Assembly: GCF_029892105.1 (NCBI RefSeq)
Contig: NZ_JARZAJ010000023.1
Location: 1-64,000 of the forward strand
Direction: 5' to 3'
From: Kitasatospora sp. GP82
GTDB lineage: Bacteria; Actinomycetota; Actinomycetes; Streptomycetales; Streptomycetaceae
DNA length: 64,000 bases
In this document: piece by piece, positions 45,272 to 54,299 of the stretch
How the letters are laid out: the number at the start of each line of letters is the position of its first letter
Numbering within the stretch: position 1 is the stretch's first letter
The notes under the pieces: generated by a model
What the model was told of the DNA's origin: nothing
The model's input: only the letters and a program-made list of their open reading frames with translations
Databases searched by the model: none
Translations under genes and position numbers: made by a program

Positions 45272-45291
45272 GGTGTCCGGAGCCGGACACC
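45272..45291. promoter_or_regulatory. 20-bp perfect palindrome before the nucleosidase gene
   Basis: Arms 45272-45280 and 45283-45291 (GGTGTCCGG / CCGGACACC) surround AG and end four bases before the nucleosidase ATG. It contains the GGAG that could serve as ribosome site. It lies in the divergent spacer with the glnX-pknG operon and could be an operator or a translation-control hairpin. Confidence 0.6.
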
Positions 45292-45295
45292 TACC

Positions 45296-45880
45296 ATGGA
45301 GCGCATGCGTCTGCTCGGAACGATCACACCTGACCGCCCGCTGCTCGTCGTGGCCGTCCAGGAGGAGGCCGCCTACCTCGGCGACAGTCTCCCCGTGCTG
45401 CTCACCGGCATAGGGAAGATCAACGCGACCGCCGCGCTGGCCACCGTACTGGCCCGGGGCGAGAGGCCGTCCGAGATCGTCAACCTGGGCACCGCTGGTG
45501 CGCTCCGTTCGGGCTGGGCCGGTACCCACCAGGTGGCACAGGTGCTCCAGCACGACATCGACACCCCGGTCCTCCGGGCGCTCACCGGCCGCACCTACGG
45601 CGCGCCGATCGCCGTCAGCGACACCCCCGGGCCGACCCTGGCCACCGGCGACCTCTTCGTCTCCGACCCCGAGGCCCGCGACCGCCTGGCCGAACACGCC
45701 GACCTGGTCGACATGGAGGGTTACGCGCTCGCCACCGTCGCCCAGCGCGCGAATGTCCCGCTCCGCCTGATCAAGCACGTCAGCGACGAGGCCGGGGCCG
45801 GTGCCGACCGCACCTGGCGGGAGTCCGTGGACGGCTGCGCCAGGATCCTCGCCGAGTGGGTCCGCGCCCAGGGGCTCTGA
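45296..45880 (+). CDS. MTA/SAH-type nucleosidase (PNP/UDP phosphorylase family)
   Basis: A 194-residue nucleoside phosphorylase-fold protein, shorter than classical MTAN (about 230). It has G-I-G-K-I-N-A-T near residue 40, N-L-G-T-A-G-A-L near 65, the ribose-binding V-D-M-E-G-Y-A-L near 145 and the catalytic Asp in K-H-V-S-D-E-A-G. It probably cleaves the glycosidic bond of a nucleoside such as methylthioadenosine; the base is not decidable. ATG 45296 is chosen; ATG 45305 would remove three residues and is too near the upstream GGAG. Confidence 0.85.
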   Translation: MERMRLLGTITPDRPLLVVAVQEEAAYLGDSLPVLLTGIGKINATAALATVLARGERPSEIVNLGTAGALRSGWAGTHQVAQVLQHDIDTPVLRALTGRTYGAPIAVSDTPGPTLATGDLFVSDPEARDRLAEHADLVDMEGYALATVAQRANVPLRLIKHVSDEAGAGADRTWRESVDGCARILAEWVRAQGL

Positions 45881-45970
45881 AGCCCTCGCGGCCGGTGCCC
45901 GGCCGGCCCGGAGCGCGGCCGGGCGGGAAATCTGCTTGCCGTGATCACCACCCGGTGTTGGAGTGGCCGG

Positions 45971-46747
45971 ATGAACAGTGATGCGGTGCTGGCCGCCTTC
46001 GACCGGCAGCTGAGGCAGGAAGCGGCACCGGAGGGCCCCGGGACCAGGGTCGAGCGGGTGGGCGACGTGGTGCGGCAGGTCGGCGCGGAGCACGCCTGGA
46101 ACGGGATCCTCTGGTCGGATCTGCGGGAGGACACCGCGGATGCGGCGATCGCGGCCCAGGTTCGCCACTTCGCCTCACTGGGGCTCGAGTTCGAGTGGAA
46201 GCTCTACGCCCACGACCGGCCCGCCGACCTCGCCGGGCGGCTGCGGGCGGCCGGGTTCACGCCGGAGCCCGAGGAGACGCTGCTGGTCGCCCGGGTCCAG
46301 GACCTGGCCACGGACGTCCGGCTGCCCGAGGGCATCCGGCTGCTCCCCGTGACCGACCGGGCAGGCGTGGAGCTGGTGGCGGACGTCCATGAGCAGGTGT
46401 TCGACACGGACGGCTCGCGGATCAGGCAGCGGCTGCTCGACCGGCTGGCCGAGGATCCGGGCTCGGTCGACATCGTGCTGGCGATGGCCGGCGACCGGCC
46501 GGTGTGCTCGGCCCGGATCGAGTTCCACCCGGGCACCGACTTCGCGAGCCTCTGGGGCGGCGGCACCGTGACCGACTGGCGCGGCCGGGGCATCTACCGG
46601 GCCCTGGTCGCCTTCCGTGCCCGCATCGCCGCGGAGCGCGGCCACCGCTATCTCCAGGTCGACGCATCGGACGAGAGCCGCCCGATCCTTCAGCGCCTCG
46701 GGTTCGTTCCGCTGGGCACCACCACGCCGTACATCTGCCAGCCTTGA
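45971..46747 (+). CDS. GNAT family N-acetyltransferase
   Basis: A 258-residue acetyltransferase with an N-terminal extension of about 130 residues and the GNAT core in the second half: A-G-D-R-P-V-C-S-A-R-I-E-F, then G-G-G-T-V-T-D-W-R-G-R-G-I-Y-R-A-L as acetyl-CoA loop, and Y-L-Q-V-D-A-S-D-E-S-R-P-I-L-Q-R-L-G-F. The substrate is unknown. ATG 45971 follows GGAG by seven bases. It is convergent with the isochorismatase gene. Confidence 0.88.
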   Translation: MNSDAVLAAFDRQLRQEAAPEGPGTRVERVGDVVRQVGAEHAWNGILWSDLREDTADAAIAAQVRHFASLGLEFEWKLYAHDRPADLAGRLRAAGFTPEPEETLLVARVQDLATDVRLPEGIRLLPVTDRAGVELVADVHEQVFDTDGSRIRQRLLDRLAEDPGSVDIVLAMAGDRPVCSARIEFHPGTDFASLWGGGTVTDWRGRGIYRALVAFRARIAAERGHRYLQVDASDESRPILQRLGFVPLGTTTPYICQP

Positions 46748-46793
46748 GGGCCCCACGCCGCTCCTCGACCGGCGCCCCGCCCTGCCTCCGGTC

Positions 46794-47393
46794 CTACCCG
46801 CGGGAGGCCGCGGCCAGGACGGCGTCCGTGGTGACCACCTTGGCGAAGCGCATGCGGTGGAGCACGGCGGCGGTGGCGCGGGCGAGGTCGGCGGCGGGGA
46901 TGGACTCCCCGTCGGGCCCCGCCATGTCGAACGTGTGCATGGCGTCGACCGGGAAGACCACGTCGTAGCCGAGGTTGCCGCCCATCCGGGCGGTGGTCTC
47001 GTTGCAGACGTTGGTCATGATGCCGACCGTCACCAGCTGGGTGGCTCCGCGCTCCTGGAGCCAGGTCTGCAGGTCGGGCGTGCCGTAGAAGGCGCTGTTG
47101 ACGGTCTTGGTGACATACAGGTCCGCGGCGGCCCCGGCCACCTCGGGCTTGAGCTCGTACCCGGGCGTTCCCGGCTGGAGCGGCCCGGCCGCCGACTGGT
47201 GCTGCACCACCACGACCGGACGGCCGGTCTCCTGCCAGAGGTCCAGCAGGGCGCCGATGCGCTGCTCGGCCCCGGGGTTGTCCCGGGGGCCCCAGAAGTC
47301 GTGGTCCTCGAAGCCCTGCTGGACGTCGATCACGATCAGGACGGCGTCGTCGGCGAGTTGGAGCGGAGCGTCGAATGCTGCGGTGTTCGTCAT
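46794..47393 (-). CDS. Isochorismatase-like cysteine hydrolase
   Basis: A 199-residue single-domain hydrolase of the isochorismatase superfamily. The catalytic triad is visible as Asp in V-I-D-V-Q-Q-G-F (near residue 23), Lys in V-T-K-T-V-N-S-A-F and Cys in T-N-V-C-N-E-T-T. Family members hydrolyse amides such as nicotinamide or isochorismate ethers; the motif does not discriminate. ATG 47393 follows AGGATG. It is divergent from an AraC-type regulator with a DJ-1 domain, a pairing often seen for amidase regulation. Confidence 0.9.
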   Translation of the reverse strand: MTNTAAFDAPLQLADDAVLIVIDVQQGFEDHDFWGPRDNPGAEQRIGALLDLWQETGRPVVVVQHQSAAGPLQPGTPGYELKPEVAGAAADLYVTKTVNSAFYGTPDLQTWLQERGATQLVTVGIMTNVCNETTARMGGNLGYDVVFPVDAMHTFDMAGPDGESIPAADLARATAAVLHRMRFAKVVTTDAVLAAASRG

Positions 47394-47464
47394 GGCTTCA
47401 TCCTGCGGCCGGGGCCGACCGGGTGGTGAGTGGCCGGACTGCCCATGGTCGATATATTTCTGCC

Positions 47465-48451
47465 ATGACCGCTGTCGCGACTTCTGCCATGCGTACGGTG
47501 GGCTGCCTGATCTTCGACGGGGTACGGGCCTTCGACTACGCGGTGATCGGCGAGGTCTGGGCCAACCGGACCACCCGTCCTGGGCTGCCGGCCTTCGAGC
47601 TGCGGGTCTGCGGGCCCGAGGGCGCGCGGGTCCGGCTCGGCGGCGCCCTGGAGCGGGTGCCCGACCACGGGCTTGCCGCGCTCGCCGAGTGCGATCTGGT
47701 ACTGGTGCCCGGCATCGAGGATCCGCGGGCGCCGATCGACCCCGGGATCCTGGATGCGCTGCGCGCCGCCCACGCACGCGGTGTGCCGATCGCCTCGCTC
47801 TGCGCCGGGGCATTCGTCCTCGCCGAGGCCGGACTGCTGGACGGACGCCGCGCCACCACCCACTGGGCGCTGGCCCCCGAACTGGCCCGCCGCCACCCCG
47901 CCGTGGACGTGGACCCCGAGGTGCTGTTCACCGGCGACGGCGAGATCTGGACCTCGGCCGGGGTCGCCGCCGGGATAGATCTCTGCCTGCACCTGGTCCG
48001 CTCGGCACACGGCCAGCAGGCGGCGGCGGTGATCGCCCGCGCGATGGTGACCGCGCCGTTCCGGGCAGGCGGGCAGGCCCAGTTCATCCCCTCGCCCGTG
48101 CCCGAGAGCGCCGACGCGGACGATCCGCTGGCGAAGGTTCGGACGGCTGTCCTGGCCGCGCTCGAAGTGCCCTGGACGGTGGCGCGGTTGGCGGGGCTGG
48201 CGACGATGTCCGAGCGTACGTTCGCCCGGCGCTTCGCCGCCGCCACCGGGACGCCGCCACTGCGCTGGCTGCTGGAACAGCGGGTACTCGCGGCTCAGCG
48301 ACTGCTGGAGGAGACCGACCTGCCGGTGGACGAGATCGCCGTCCGCTGCGGCTTCGGCTCAGCGGTCTCGCTGCGCCCGGCCTTCACCCGCCGAGTCGGC
48401 GTCGCCCCCCGCGAGTACCGCCGCACCTTCCGAGGCCGCGACGGCGGCTAG
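47465..48451 (+). CDS. GlxA-type AraC family regulator with DJ-1/PfpI domain
   Basis: A 328-residue transcription regulator. The N-terminal DJ-1/PfpI class I glutaminase-like domain (about 10-180) has the nucleophile-elbow cysteine in S-L-C-A-G-A-F. The C terminus has two AraC helix-turn-helix units (V-A-R-L-A-G-L-A-T-M-S-E-R-T-F and V-D-E-I-A-V-R-C-G-F-G-S-A-V-S). It likely regulates the divergent isochorismatase gene 71 bases away. ATG 47465 is chosen; ATG 47489 is nine codons into the frame. The GATATATTTC just upstream is an A/T-rich promoter candidate. Confidence 0.9.
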   Translation: MTAVATSAMRTVGCLIFDGVRAFDYAVIGEVWANRTTRPGLPAFELRVCGPEGARVRLGGALERVPDHGLAALAECDLVLVPGIEDPRAPIDPGILDALRAAHARGVPIASLCAGAFVLAEAGLLDGRRATTHWALAPELARRHPAVDVDPEVLFTGDGEIWTSAGVAAGIDLCLHLVRSAHGQQAAAVIARAMVTAPFRAGGQAQFIPSPVPESADADDPLAKVRTAVLAALEVPWTVARLAGLATMSERTFARRFAAATGTPPLRWLLEQRVLAAQRLLEETDLPVDEIAVRCGFGSAVSLRPAFTRRVGVAPREYRRTFRGRDGG

Positions 48452-48538
48452 CCCCTAATGGCGTACCCGACTGCCCCGCGCCCCTATTGGCGTGCCCGCT
48501 TGCCCCCGCGCCCACACGGGCTTCCCGATTGTCTCCTG
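48452..48538. repeat. Imperfect 29-30-bp tandem repeat between convergent genes
   Basis: Two similar units beginning GCCCCTA (48451-48479 and 48480-48509) and a more diverged third (from 48510) fill the gap between the AraC-type gene and the BadF-type kinase gene. No hairpin terminator is obvious here. Confidence 0.6.
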
Positions 48539-48551
48539 ACTGCGCTCCCGG

Positions 48552-49613
48552 TCAGGCTGCCGTCTGTACGGGGGCGTACGCGGCGCGGAGGCGTTGCTCC
48601 GCCGCGGGACCGCCGCCGAGGCCGGTGGAGGCGAGGTGGTCGAGGCCGAGGAGGGCCGAGCCGAGGACGGGCGGAGCGACCACGATCCGGGGTTCGGCCA
48701 GCGGTGCGGCGGCGGCCAGTCGGGCGAGAAGGTTGTCGATCAGCAGCGGCTGACGGGCGGCCAGTACCCCGCCGCCCAGCACCAGCGGGGTCGCCTCGCC
48801 CAGCAGGTTCAGCCTGGTCAGCGCGACCACGGCGAGCCTGGCGATCTCGGCGGCCTGGCGGTCGATCAGATCGAGCGCGATGGCATCCCCCGCCTCGGCG
48901 GTGGCGAACAGCACCCGGGAGAGCTCGTGCAGCCGGATCCGCTCCAGCTGCCCGAGGTGGATGGCCTCCGCGACGGCGGTGGCGCTGGGCATCCCGAAGT
49001 GGGCGGCGATGGCGGGGGCGAGCGCGGTGGCAGGGCCGCGGCCGTCCTCGGCGCGGGTGGCGTGCCACATCGACTCGGAGGCCAGCCCGCCGCCTCCGCC
49101 CCAGTCGCCGGTCAGACGGCCGAGCGCGGGGAAGCGCGCGGTGCGGCCGTCCGGCAGCAGCCCGACGCAGTTGATCCCGGCGCCGCAGACCACCGCGACC
49201 CCGCGCGGCCCGTCGGTCCCGGCCCGCAGCAGACCGAAGGTGTCATTGGCGACCGCGCTGGTCAGGCCCCACGGCCGGGCGGCCAGCGCGGCGTGGAGCT
49301 GCTGTTCCTCCACCGGCAGGTCGGCGTTGGCCAGGCAGGCGCTGACCCTGGTGGTGAGTACGCCGGTGCCGGGTGCGCCATCGGATCCGAAGCCGGTCGC
49401 CGATCTCAGTCCGGCCTCGCGGGCTGCCGCTTCGACCAGTGGGGCAAGGCCCGCGATCGCCGCCTCGGCCCCGTCCAGTTGCGGCTGGAAGCCGCCGCCC
49501 CGGGCGGCGCCGAGAACCGTGCCGTCGGCGCCGACCAGGGCGACGTCGGTCTTGCTGTTGCCGGCGTCGATGGCGAGGACGCCGGGTAGTTGCTCGTTCT
49601 GCTGGTGGTCCAT
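48552..49613 (-). CDS. BadF/BadG-type sugar kinase (N-acetylglucosamine kinase-like)
   Basis: A 353-residue ASKHA-fold kinase, last gene of the sugar operon. It has the phosphate-1 loop A-I-D-A-G-N-S-K-T-D-V-A (residues 14-25), G-S-D-G-A-P, a V-C-G-A-G-I-N-C segment, L-T-G-D-W-G-G-G-G and L-G-G-G-V-L-A. The family includes N-acetylglucosamine kinases that make GlcNAc-6-phosphate. With a GH4 enzyme next door it probably phosphorylates the imported glycoside or its product. ATG 49613 follows GAGGACTG. Confidence 0.9.
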   Translation of the reverse strand: MDHQQNEQLPGVLAIDAGNSKTDVALVGADGTVLGAARGGGFQPQLDGAEAAIAGLAPLVEAAAREAGLRSATGFGSDGAPGTGVLTTRVSACLANADLPVEEQQLHAALAARPWGLTSAVANDTFGLLRAGTDGPRGVAVVCGAGINCVGLLPDGRTARFPALGRLTGDWGGGGGLASESMWHATRAEDGRGPATALAPAIAAHFGMPSATAVAEAIHLGQLERIRLHELSRVLFATAEAGDAIALDLIDRQAAEIARLAVVALTRLNLLGEATPLVLGGGVLAARQPLLIDNLLARLAAAAPLAEPRIVVAPPVLGSALLGLDHLASTGLGGGPAAEQRLRAAYAPVQTAA

Positions 49614-49701
49614 CAGTCCTCGCTCCCAGGTTCCTGGGCCGGTGCGGCCCAGCGAGGTGTTGCCGTCATGGACGTTGCCACGGACGCTGCCGAGGCCCGG
49701 C

Positions 49702-50988
49702 TCATGCCCAGCTCAGATGCGCGCCGTTGTGGGCGAGCAGACGGTCCGTCAGCTGCTCGGCGAGCTCCAGCTGGCCGACCAGCGGGTGCGCCAGCAGAGC
49801 GTCGAAGACCCGGTCCCGGCCACCCTTGAGCGCGGCTTCGAGAGCGAGCTGCTCGTACGCCGTCACCGCGGCGATCAGGCCTGCGTACAGCGGTTCGACA
49901 GGCCGCTGCGGCAGCGGCCGTACGCCGTGCGCGTCCACCTCTGCGGGGACCTCGATCACCGCGTCGTCTGGCAGGAAGGGCAGGACGCCGTCGTTGCGGG
50001 TGTTGACCACCTGGACGTCGGTGCCGCCGCCGGTACCGAGCAGCGCGCCGATCAGCTGGACGGCGGCCTCGGAGTAGAACGCGCCGCCGCGCTTGCCGAG
50101 CAGCTCCGGCTTGGTGTCCAGGGCCGGGTCGGCGTACATCCGGAGCAGCTGCTTCTCGATCGCCGCGACCTCGATGGCGCGCGAGCCCTTGACCTTGAGC
50201 TCCTCTACCACCGCGTCGTGCTGGTAGAAGTAGCGCAGGTAGTACGAGGGGACGACGCCGAGGCGGCGGATCAGCGCGAGCGGCAGGTGCAGGTCGGCGG
50301 CGATCTGCTCGCCGAAGCCGTCCAGGAGTTCGGGCAGTACCTCCCGGCCGGACGCCGCACCCGGTGCGTCCAGCAGGGTGACGCCGCGCTCCCAGGTCAG
50401 GTGGTTGAGGCCGACGTGGTCGAGGCGGATCAGCTCGGGTGCGACACCGAGACGGGCGGCGAACTTGCGCTGGAAGCCGATCGCGACGTTGCACAGCCCG
50501 ACGGCCTTGTGCCCGGCGCTCTGCAGGGCGCGGGTGACGATGCCGACCGGGTTGGTGAAGTCGACGATCCAGGCCTCCGGGTTGGTACGGCGGACCTGAT
50601 CGGCGATGTCCAGGACCACCGGGACGGTGCGCAGCGCCTTGGCCAGCCCGCCCGCACCGGTGGTCTCCTGCCCGACGCAGCCGCACTCCAGCGGCCAGGT
50701 CTCGTCCTCGTTGCGCGCCGCCTGCCCGCCGACCCGCAGCTGGAGCAGGACGGCGTCCGCTCCGGCGACGCCCGCCGTGACGTCGGAGGTGGTGGTCACC
50801 CGGGCGGAGTGGCCCTGTCTGGCGAAGATCCGGCGGGCCAGGCCGCCGATCAGCTCCAGCCGGTCGGCGGCCGGGTCGATCAGGACCAGCTCGGCGATCG
50901 GCAGTGTGTCGCGGAGCCGGGCGAAGCCGTCGATCAGCTCCGGTGTGTAGGTCGAACCGCCGCCGACGATGGCCAGCTTGAGAGACAT
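49702..50988 (-). CDS. Glycoside hydrolase family 4 (6-phospho-beta-glucosidase type)
   Basis: A 428-residue NAD- and metal-dependent glycosidase that works by an oxidation-elimination route. The Rossmann motif V-G-G-G-S-T-Y-T-P-E is at residues 8-17, E-D-E-T-W near 95, N-P-V-G-I-V-T near 145, the metal-binding cysteine in G-L-C-N-V-A near 165 and His in G-L-N-H-L-T. GH4 members of this subgroup mostly need a 6-phosphorylated substrate. No PTS gene is here, so phosphate must come from a kinase, perhaps the BadF-type one downstream. Its ATG overlaps the permease TGA (TGATG). Confidence 0.93.
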   Translation of the reverse strand: MSLKLAIVGGGSTYTPELIDGFARLRDTLPIAELVLIDPAADRLELIGGLARRIFARQGHSARVTTTSDVTAGVAGADAVLLQLRVGGQAARNEDETWPLECGCVGQETTGAGGLAKALRTVPVVLDIADQVRRTNPEAWIVDFTNPVGIVTRALQSAGHKAVGLCNVAIGFQRKFAARLGVAPELIRLDHVGLNHLTWERGVTLLDAPGAASGREVLPELLDGFGEQIAADLHLPLALIRRLGVVPSYYLRYFYQHDAVVEELKVKGSRAIEVAAIEKQLLRMYADPALDTKPELLGKRGGAFYSEAAVQLIGALLGTGGGTDVQVVNTRNDGVLPFLPDDAVIEVPAEVDAHGVRPLPQRPVEPLYAGLIAAVTAYEQLALEAALKGGRDRVFDALLAHPLVGQLELAEQLTDRLLAHNGAHLSWA

Positions 50989-51878
50989 CAGCCCTTGACC
51001 CCTGTCAGTGTCACGCCTTCGATGAAGGCTTTCTGAGCGAAGAAGAACAGCACGATCACCGGGGCCGTAACGAGCAGGGTCGCTGCCATGGTGAGGTTCC
51101 AGTCGGTGTGGTGGGCGCCCTTGAAGGACTCCAGGCCGTAACTGAGCGTCCAGGCGCCCTGGTTCTCGCTGGAGTAGATCTGCGGGCCGAAGTAGTCGTT
51201 CCAGCAGTAGAAGAACTGGAACAGCGCGACCGCCGCGACGGCGGGCCTGGCCATCGGCAGGATCACCCGCAGCAGCGTGCGCAGTTCGCCGCAGCCGTCG
51301 ATCCGGGCGGCCTCCACGTACTCCTTGGGGATGGTCAGCAGGAACTGGCGCAGCAGGAAGATGGAGAAGGCGTCGCCGAAGGCCATCGGGATGATCAGCG
51401 GCCAGAGGGTGCCGGTGAGGTCGAGCTGCTTGGCCCAGAACAGGTACATCGGGATGACCGTGACCTGCGGCGGCAGCATCATCATCGAGATGACCGCCAT
51501 CAGGGCCAGGTTCCGGCCCCGGAAGCGGAACTTGGCGAGCGCGTAGGCCACCGGGAGGCTGGAGACGATGGTCAGCAGGGTGCCGAGCCCGGCGTAGACC
51601 AGGGTGTTGCGCCACCAGGTGAGGAAGCCGGGCGTCTGCCAGACCTTCAGATAGTTGCCCCACTGCCAGTGGTGCGGCCAGAGGTCGGCGGTGAGCGCCT
51701 GCTGGTCCGTCATCACCGAGGTGAGGAGGACGAAGACGAACGGCAGCAGGAAGAACAGTGCCGCCGCGATCGCCACCGAGTGGACGGCCACCCAGTGCAG
51801 GAAGGCCCGTCTGCGGGCCACCTTGGCGGCGGCGGTGGACTTGGCCGTTGTGGGCAGGGTCACGGTGGTTGTGGTCAT
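50988..51878 (-). CDS. Sugar ABC transporter permease, MalG type
   Basis: A 296-residue inner membrane permease with six predicted helices. The cytoplasmic EAA loop, which docks the ATPase, reads E-Y-V-E-A-A-R-I-D-G-C-G near residue 198. ATG 51878; the frame stays open upstream into the other permease gene but without a start site that fits. The stop overlaps the GH4 start by one base. No ATP-binding subunit is in the operon; streptomycetes often share one (MsiK) between sugar importers. Confidence 0.95.
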   Translation of the reverse strand: MTTTTVTLPTTAKSTAAAKVARRRAFLHWVAVHSVAIAAALFFLLPFVFVLLTSVMTDQQALTADLWPHHWQWGNYLKVWQTPGFLTWWRNTLVYAGLGTLLTIVSSLPVAYALAKFRFRGRNLALMAVISMMMLPPQVTVIPMYLFWAKQLDLTGTLWPLIIPMAFGDAFSIFLLRQFLLTIPKEYVEAARIDGCGELRTLLRVILPMARPAVAAVALFQFFYCWNDYFGPQIYSSENQGAWTLSYGLESFKGAHHTDWNLTMAATLLVTAPVIVLFFFAQKAFIEGVTLTGVKG

Positions 51879-51886
51879 CCCGGTCC

Positions 51887-52855
51887 TCACTCGCCGTCCT
51901 GCGACTCTGGAAGGAACCCGCTCCGCCGCCGCAGCAGCAGCGAGGTGAAGGCCATCGAGATGGCGAACAGGACCAGCGCGACCACGCAGGCCGAGCCGGT
52001 GTCGAAGCGCTGGAAGCCGAGGTTGTAGACCATCTGCGGCAGCGTCCAGGTGGAGCCGTGCGGATAGCCGGGCTCGAACTGCTGCCCGGAGCCGCCGATC
52101 ACGCCGCTGGCGACCTTCCCGGCGACGATCGCCTGGGTGTAGTACTGCATGGTCTGGATCACCCCGGTGACCACCGCGAACATCACGATCGGCGAGATGT
52201 TCGGGAAGGTCACGTAGCGGAACTTCTGCCAGGGGCCCGCGCCGTCCAGCTCGGCGGCCTCGTACTGCTCCCTGGGCACGTCCAGCAGTGCGGCCATGAA
52301 GATGACCATCAGGTCGCCGACGCCCCACATCGCCAGCATGGTGAGCGCGGGCTTGGACCAGGACGGGTCGGTGAACCAGCCGGGCTGCGGCAGGCCGAGC
52401 TCGCCGAGCAGGTGGTCGACCGGCCCGGTGCCGGGGTTGAGCAGGAAGGCGAAGGCCATCGTGGCGGCCACCGGCGGGGCCAGGTAGGGCAGGTAGAAGG
52501 CGGTCCGGAAGAAGCCGACGCCGGTCTTCAGCTTGGTGATCAGCAGCCCGATGCCGAGGCCGAAGGTGACCCGCAGGGCCACCATCACGACCACCAGCCA
52601 GAGGGTGTTGCGCAGCCCCTGCCAGAAGAAGGGGTAGTGGTTGAAGACGTAGTCCCAGTTCTTCAGGCCGGTGAAGGTCGGGGCGGCGAAGCCGTCGTAC
52701 CTCATGAAGGAGAAGTAGACGGTGGAGACCAGCGGGTAGGCGAAGAAGAAGCCGAAGCCGATCAGCCAGGGGGAGAGGAAGGCCAGGGTGCGGGCCCTCT
52801 CCCGGCGGCGCTTCCTCCTCAGCGCCGCCGGGACGGCCGTGGTGGCGACCGCCAT
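51887..52855 (-). CDS. Sugar ABC transporter permease, MalF/UgpA type
   Basis: A 322-residue permease partnered with the MalG-type protein. An Arg-rich N terminus precedes six helices; the EAA loop reads E-Q-Y-E-A-A-E-L-D-G-A-G near residue 215. Start ATG 52855 lies one base from the stop of the binding-protein gene, so the operon is tightly coupled. A small eight-base gap separates it from the next permease. Confidence 0.95.
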   Translation of the reverse strand: MAVATTAVPAALRRKRRRERARTLAFLSPWLIGFGFFFAYPLVSTVYFSFMRYDGFAAPTFTGLKNWDYVFNHYPFFWQGLRNTLWLVVVMVALRVTFGLGIGLLITKLKTGVGFFRTAFYLPYLAPPVAATMAFAFLLNPGTGPVDHLLGELGLPQPGWFTDPSWSKPALTMLAMWGVGDLMVIFMAALLDVPREQYEAAELDGAGPWQKFRYVTFPNISPIVMFAVVTGVIQTMQYYTQAIVAGKVASGVIGGSGQQFEPGYPHGSTWTLPQMVYNLGFQRFDTGSACVVALVLFAISMAFTSLLLRRRSGFLPESQDGE

Positions 52856-52856
52856 G

Positions 52857-54206
52857 TCACTTGGCCTGGTTGACGGCAGCGTCGATCTCCTTGGCGGTGG
52901 CCGCGAGGCCGGCCGCCAGATCGGCCTGCTTGCCGGACTCGTACGCATACCCGAGGTTCTGCATGGAGAGCTGGTAGGCGCCGCCGTTGATACTGGCGGG
53001 CGTGGTGCTGGAGTTGGGGTTCTTGGCGATGTCGACGAAGGTCCTGAAGTTGGGATCGGCATCCAGCTTGGGCGAGTTGAGCGCCTCGACGGTGCTGGGC
53101 ACGTTGTGGATCGCGTTGGCGAAGGTGACCACGGCGTCGGTGTCGGTGGTCAGGTACTTGACGAACTCCCAGGCGGCGGACTGCTTCCGGCTGGTCCGGG
53201 CGATGCCGATGATGGTGCCGGTCTGGTAGCCGCGGCCGTAGGTGTCCGCCTGGTCGTCCGGCACCGGGAAGGGTGCGGTGGCCCAGTCGAAGGAGGGCTT
53301 GGCCTCGGCCAGCGAGGCGGTGCGCCACTCGCCGTCGATGGACATCGCCACCTGGCCGGTCTGGAACGGGTTCTTGGCGCTGAACTCGTCGCCGAAGCCG
53401 CTGCGGTACTTCTCCAGTCTGTCGAAGCCGCCGAGCTTGCCTATCAGGTTCTTCTGCCAGGTGTACATCGCGGTGACCCTGGGGTCGGTGGCGATGTCCG
53501 ACTTGCCGTCCGCGCCGAAGTAGCCGGCGCCGTACTGGCCCAGGAAGTGCGAGGGGGTGGACTCGTAGCCGTGGTAGGTGGGCATGAAGCCGAGCTGCTT
53601 GTAGCCGTCGCCGTCGGCAGCGGTCAGCTTGACCGCGTCCGCGTCGAACTCGCTGAAGGTCCTCGGCGGCGCGGTGATCCCGGCGGCGGCGAAGGCGGTC
53701 TTGTTGTAGTAGAGCCCGTAGGCGTCGCCGAGCAGCGGCAGTGAGCACTGACTGCCCTCGAACCGGCTGTACCGGAGCATCGCGGCCGGGAAGGTCCTGG
53801 CCGGGTCGATGCCGTCCTTCTTCAGCTGCGGGGTCAGGTCCGTCCACACCTTGGCCGAGCAGAACTTGCCGACGTTGTCGGTGGCGAAGGAGGAGACCAC
53901 ATCGGGGGCGTCCGAGCCGCCGGCCCGCAGCGCCTGCTCGCTCTTGTCGTCGGCGATGTTGCCGACCACCTTGACGTGGATGTTGGGGTGCAGCTTCTGG
54001 AAGGCGTCGGCCTCGGCCTGGATCGCTCTGGTCTCGTTGTCCTGGCTCCAGCCGTGCCAGAAGGTGATCGTCACATCCTTGCCGGAGGCCGAATCATCCG
54101 TACCGCCGGCCGAGTTGGTGCCGGTGCAGGCGCTGGCGAGCAGGGCGAGGACGGCGCTGCCGGTGAGAGCGGCGACCGTGCGGCGGTAACGGCGATGGGT
54201 GCGCAT
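52857..54206 (-). CDS. Extracellular sugar-binding lipoprotein (family 1)
   Basis: A 449-residue solute-binding lipoprotein. The lipobox L-L-A-S-A-C places the lipidated cysteine at residue 27. The mature protein has I-T-F-W-H-G-W-S-Q near 47, D-A-P-D-V-V-S-S-F, L-P-L-L-G-D-A-Y-G-L-Y-Y-N-K and P-V-P-D-D in positions usual for family 1 oligosaccharide binders. The sugar is unknown; the GH4 and kinase genes suggest a beta-glucoside or amino-sugar glycoside. ATG 54206 follows AGGAGG by eight bases. It is 93 bases after the ROK gene on the same strand. Confidence 0.94.
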   Translation of the reverse strand: MRTHRRYRRTVAALTGSAVLALLASACTGTNSAGGTDDSASGKDVTITFWHGWSQDNETRAIQAEADAFQKLHPNIHVKVVGNIADDKSEQALRAGGSDAPDVVSSFATDNVGKFCSAKVWTDLTPQLKKDGIDPARTFPAAMLRYSRFEGSQCSLPLLGDAYGLYYNKTAFAAAGITAPPRTFSEFDADAVKLTAADGDGYKQLGFMPTYHGYESTPSHFLGQYGAGYFGADGKSDIATDPRVTAMYTWQKNLIGKLGGFDRLEKYRSGFGDEFSAKNPFQTGQVAMSIDGEWRTASLAEAKPSFDWATAPFPVPDDQADTYGRGYQTGTIIGIARTSRKQSAAWEFVKYLTTDTDAVVTFANAIHNVPSTVEALNSPKLDADPNFRTFVDIAKNPNSSTTPASINGGAYQLSMQNLGYAYESGKQADLAAGLAATAKEIDAAVNQAK

Positions 54207-54299
54207 CTATGAGTCCTCCTGGGGGTACGGGGGCAGGCGGCATCGCCCTTCGGCCCGTGCATGGGGGATTGGCAGCGGTACGGCGGAGCCGTCGGGAGG

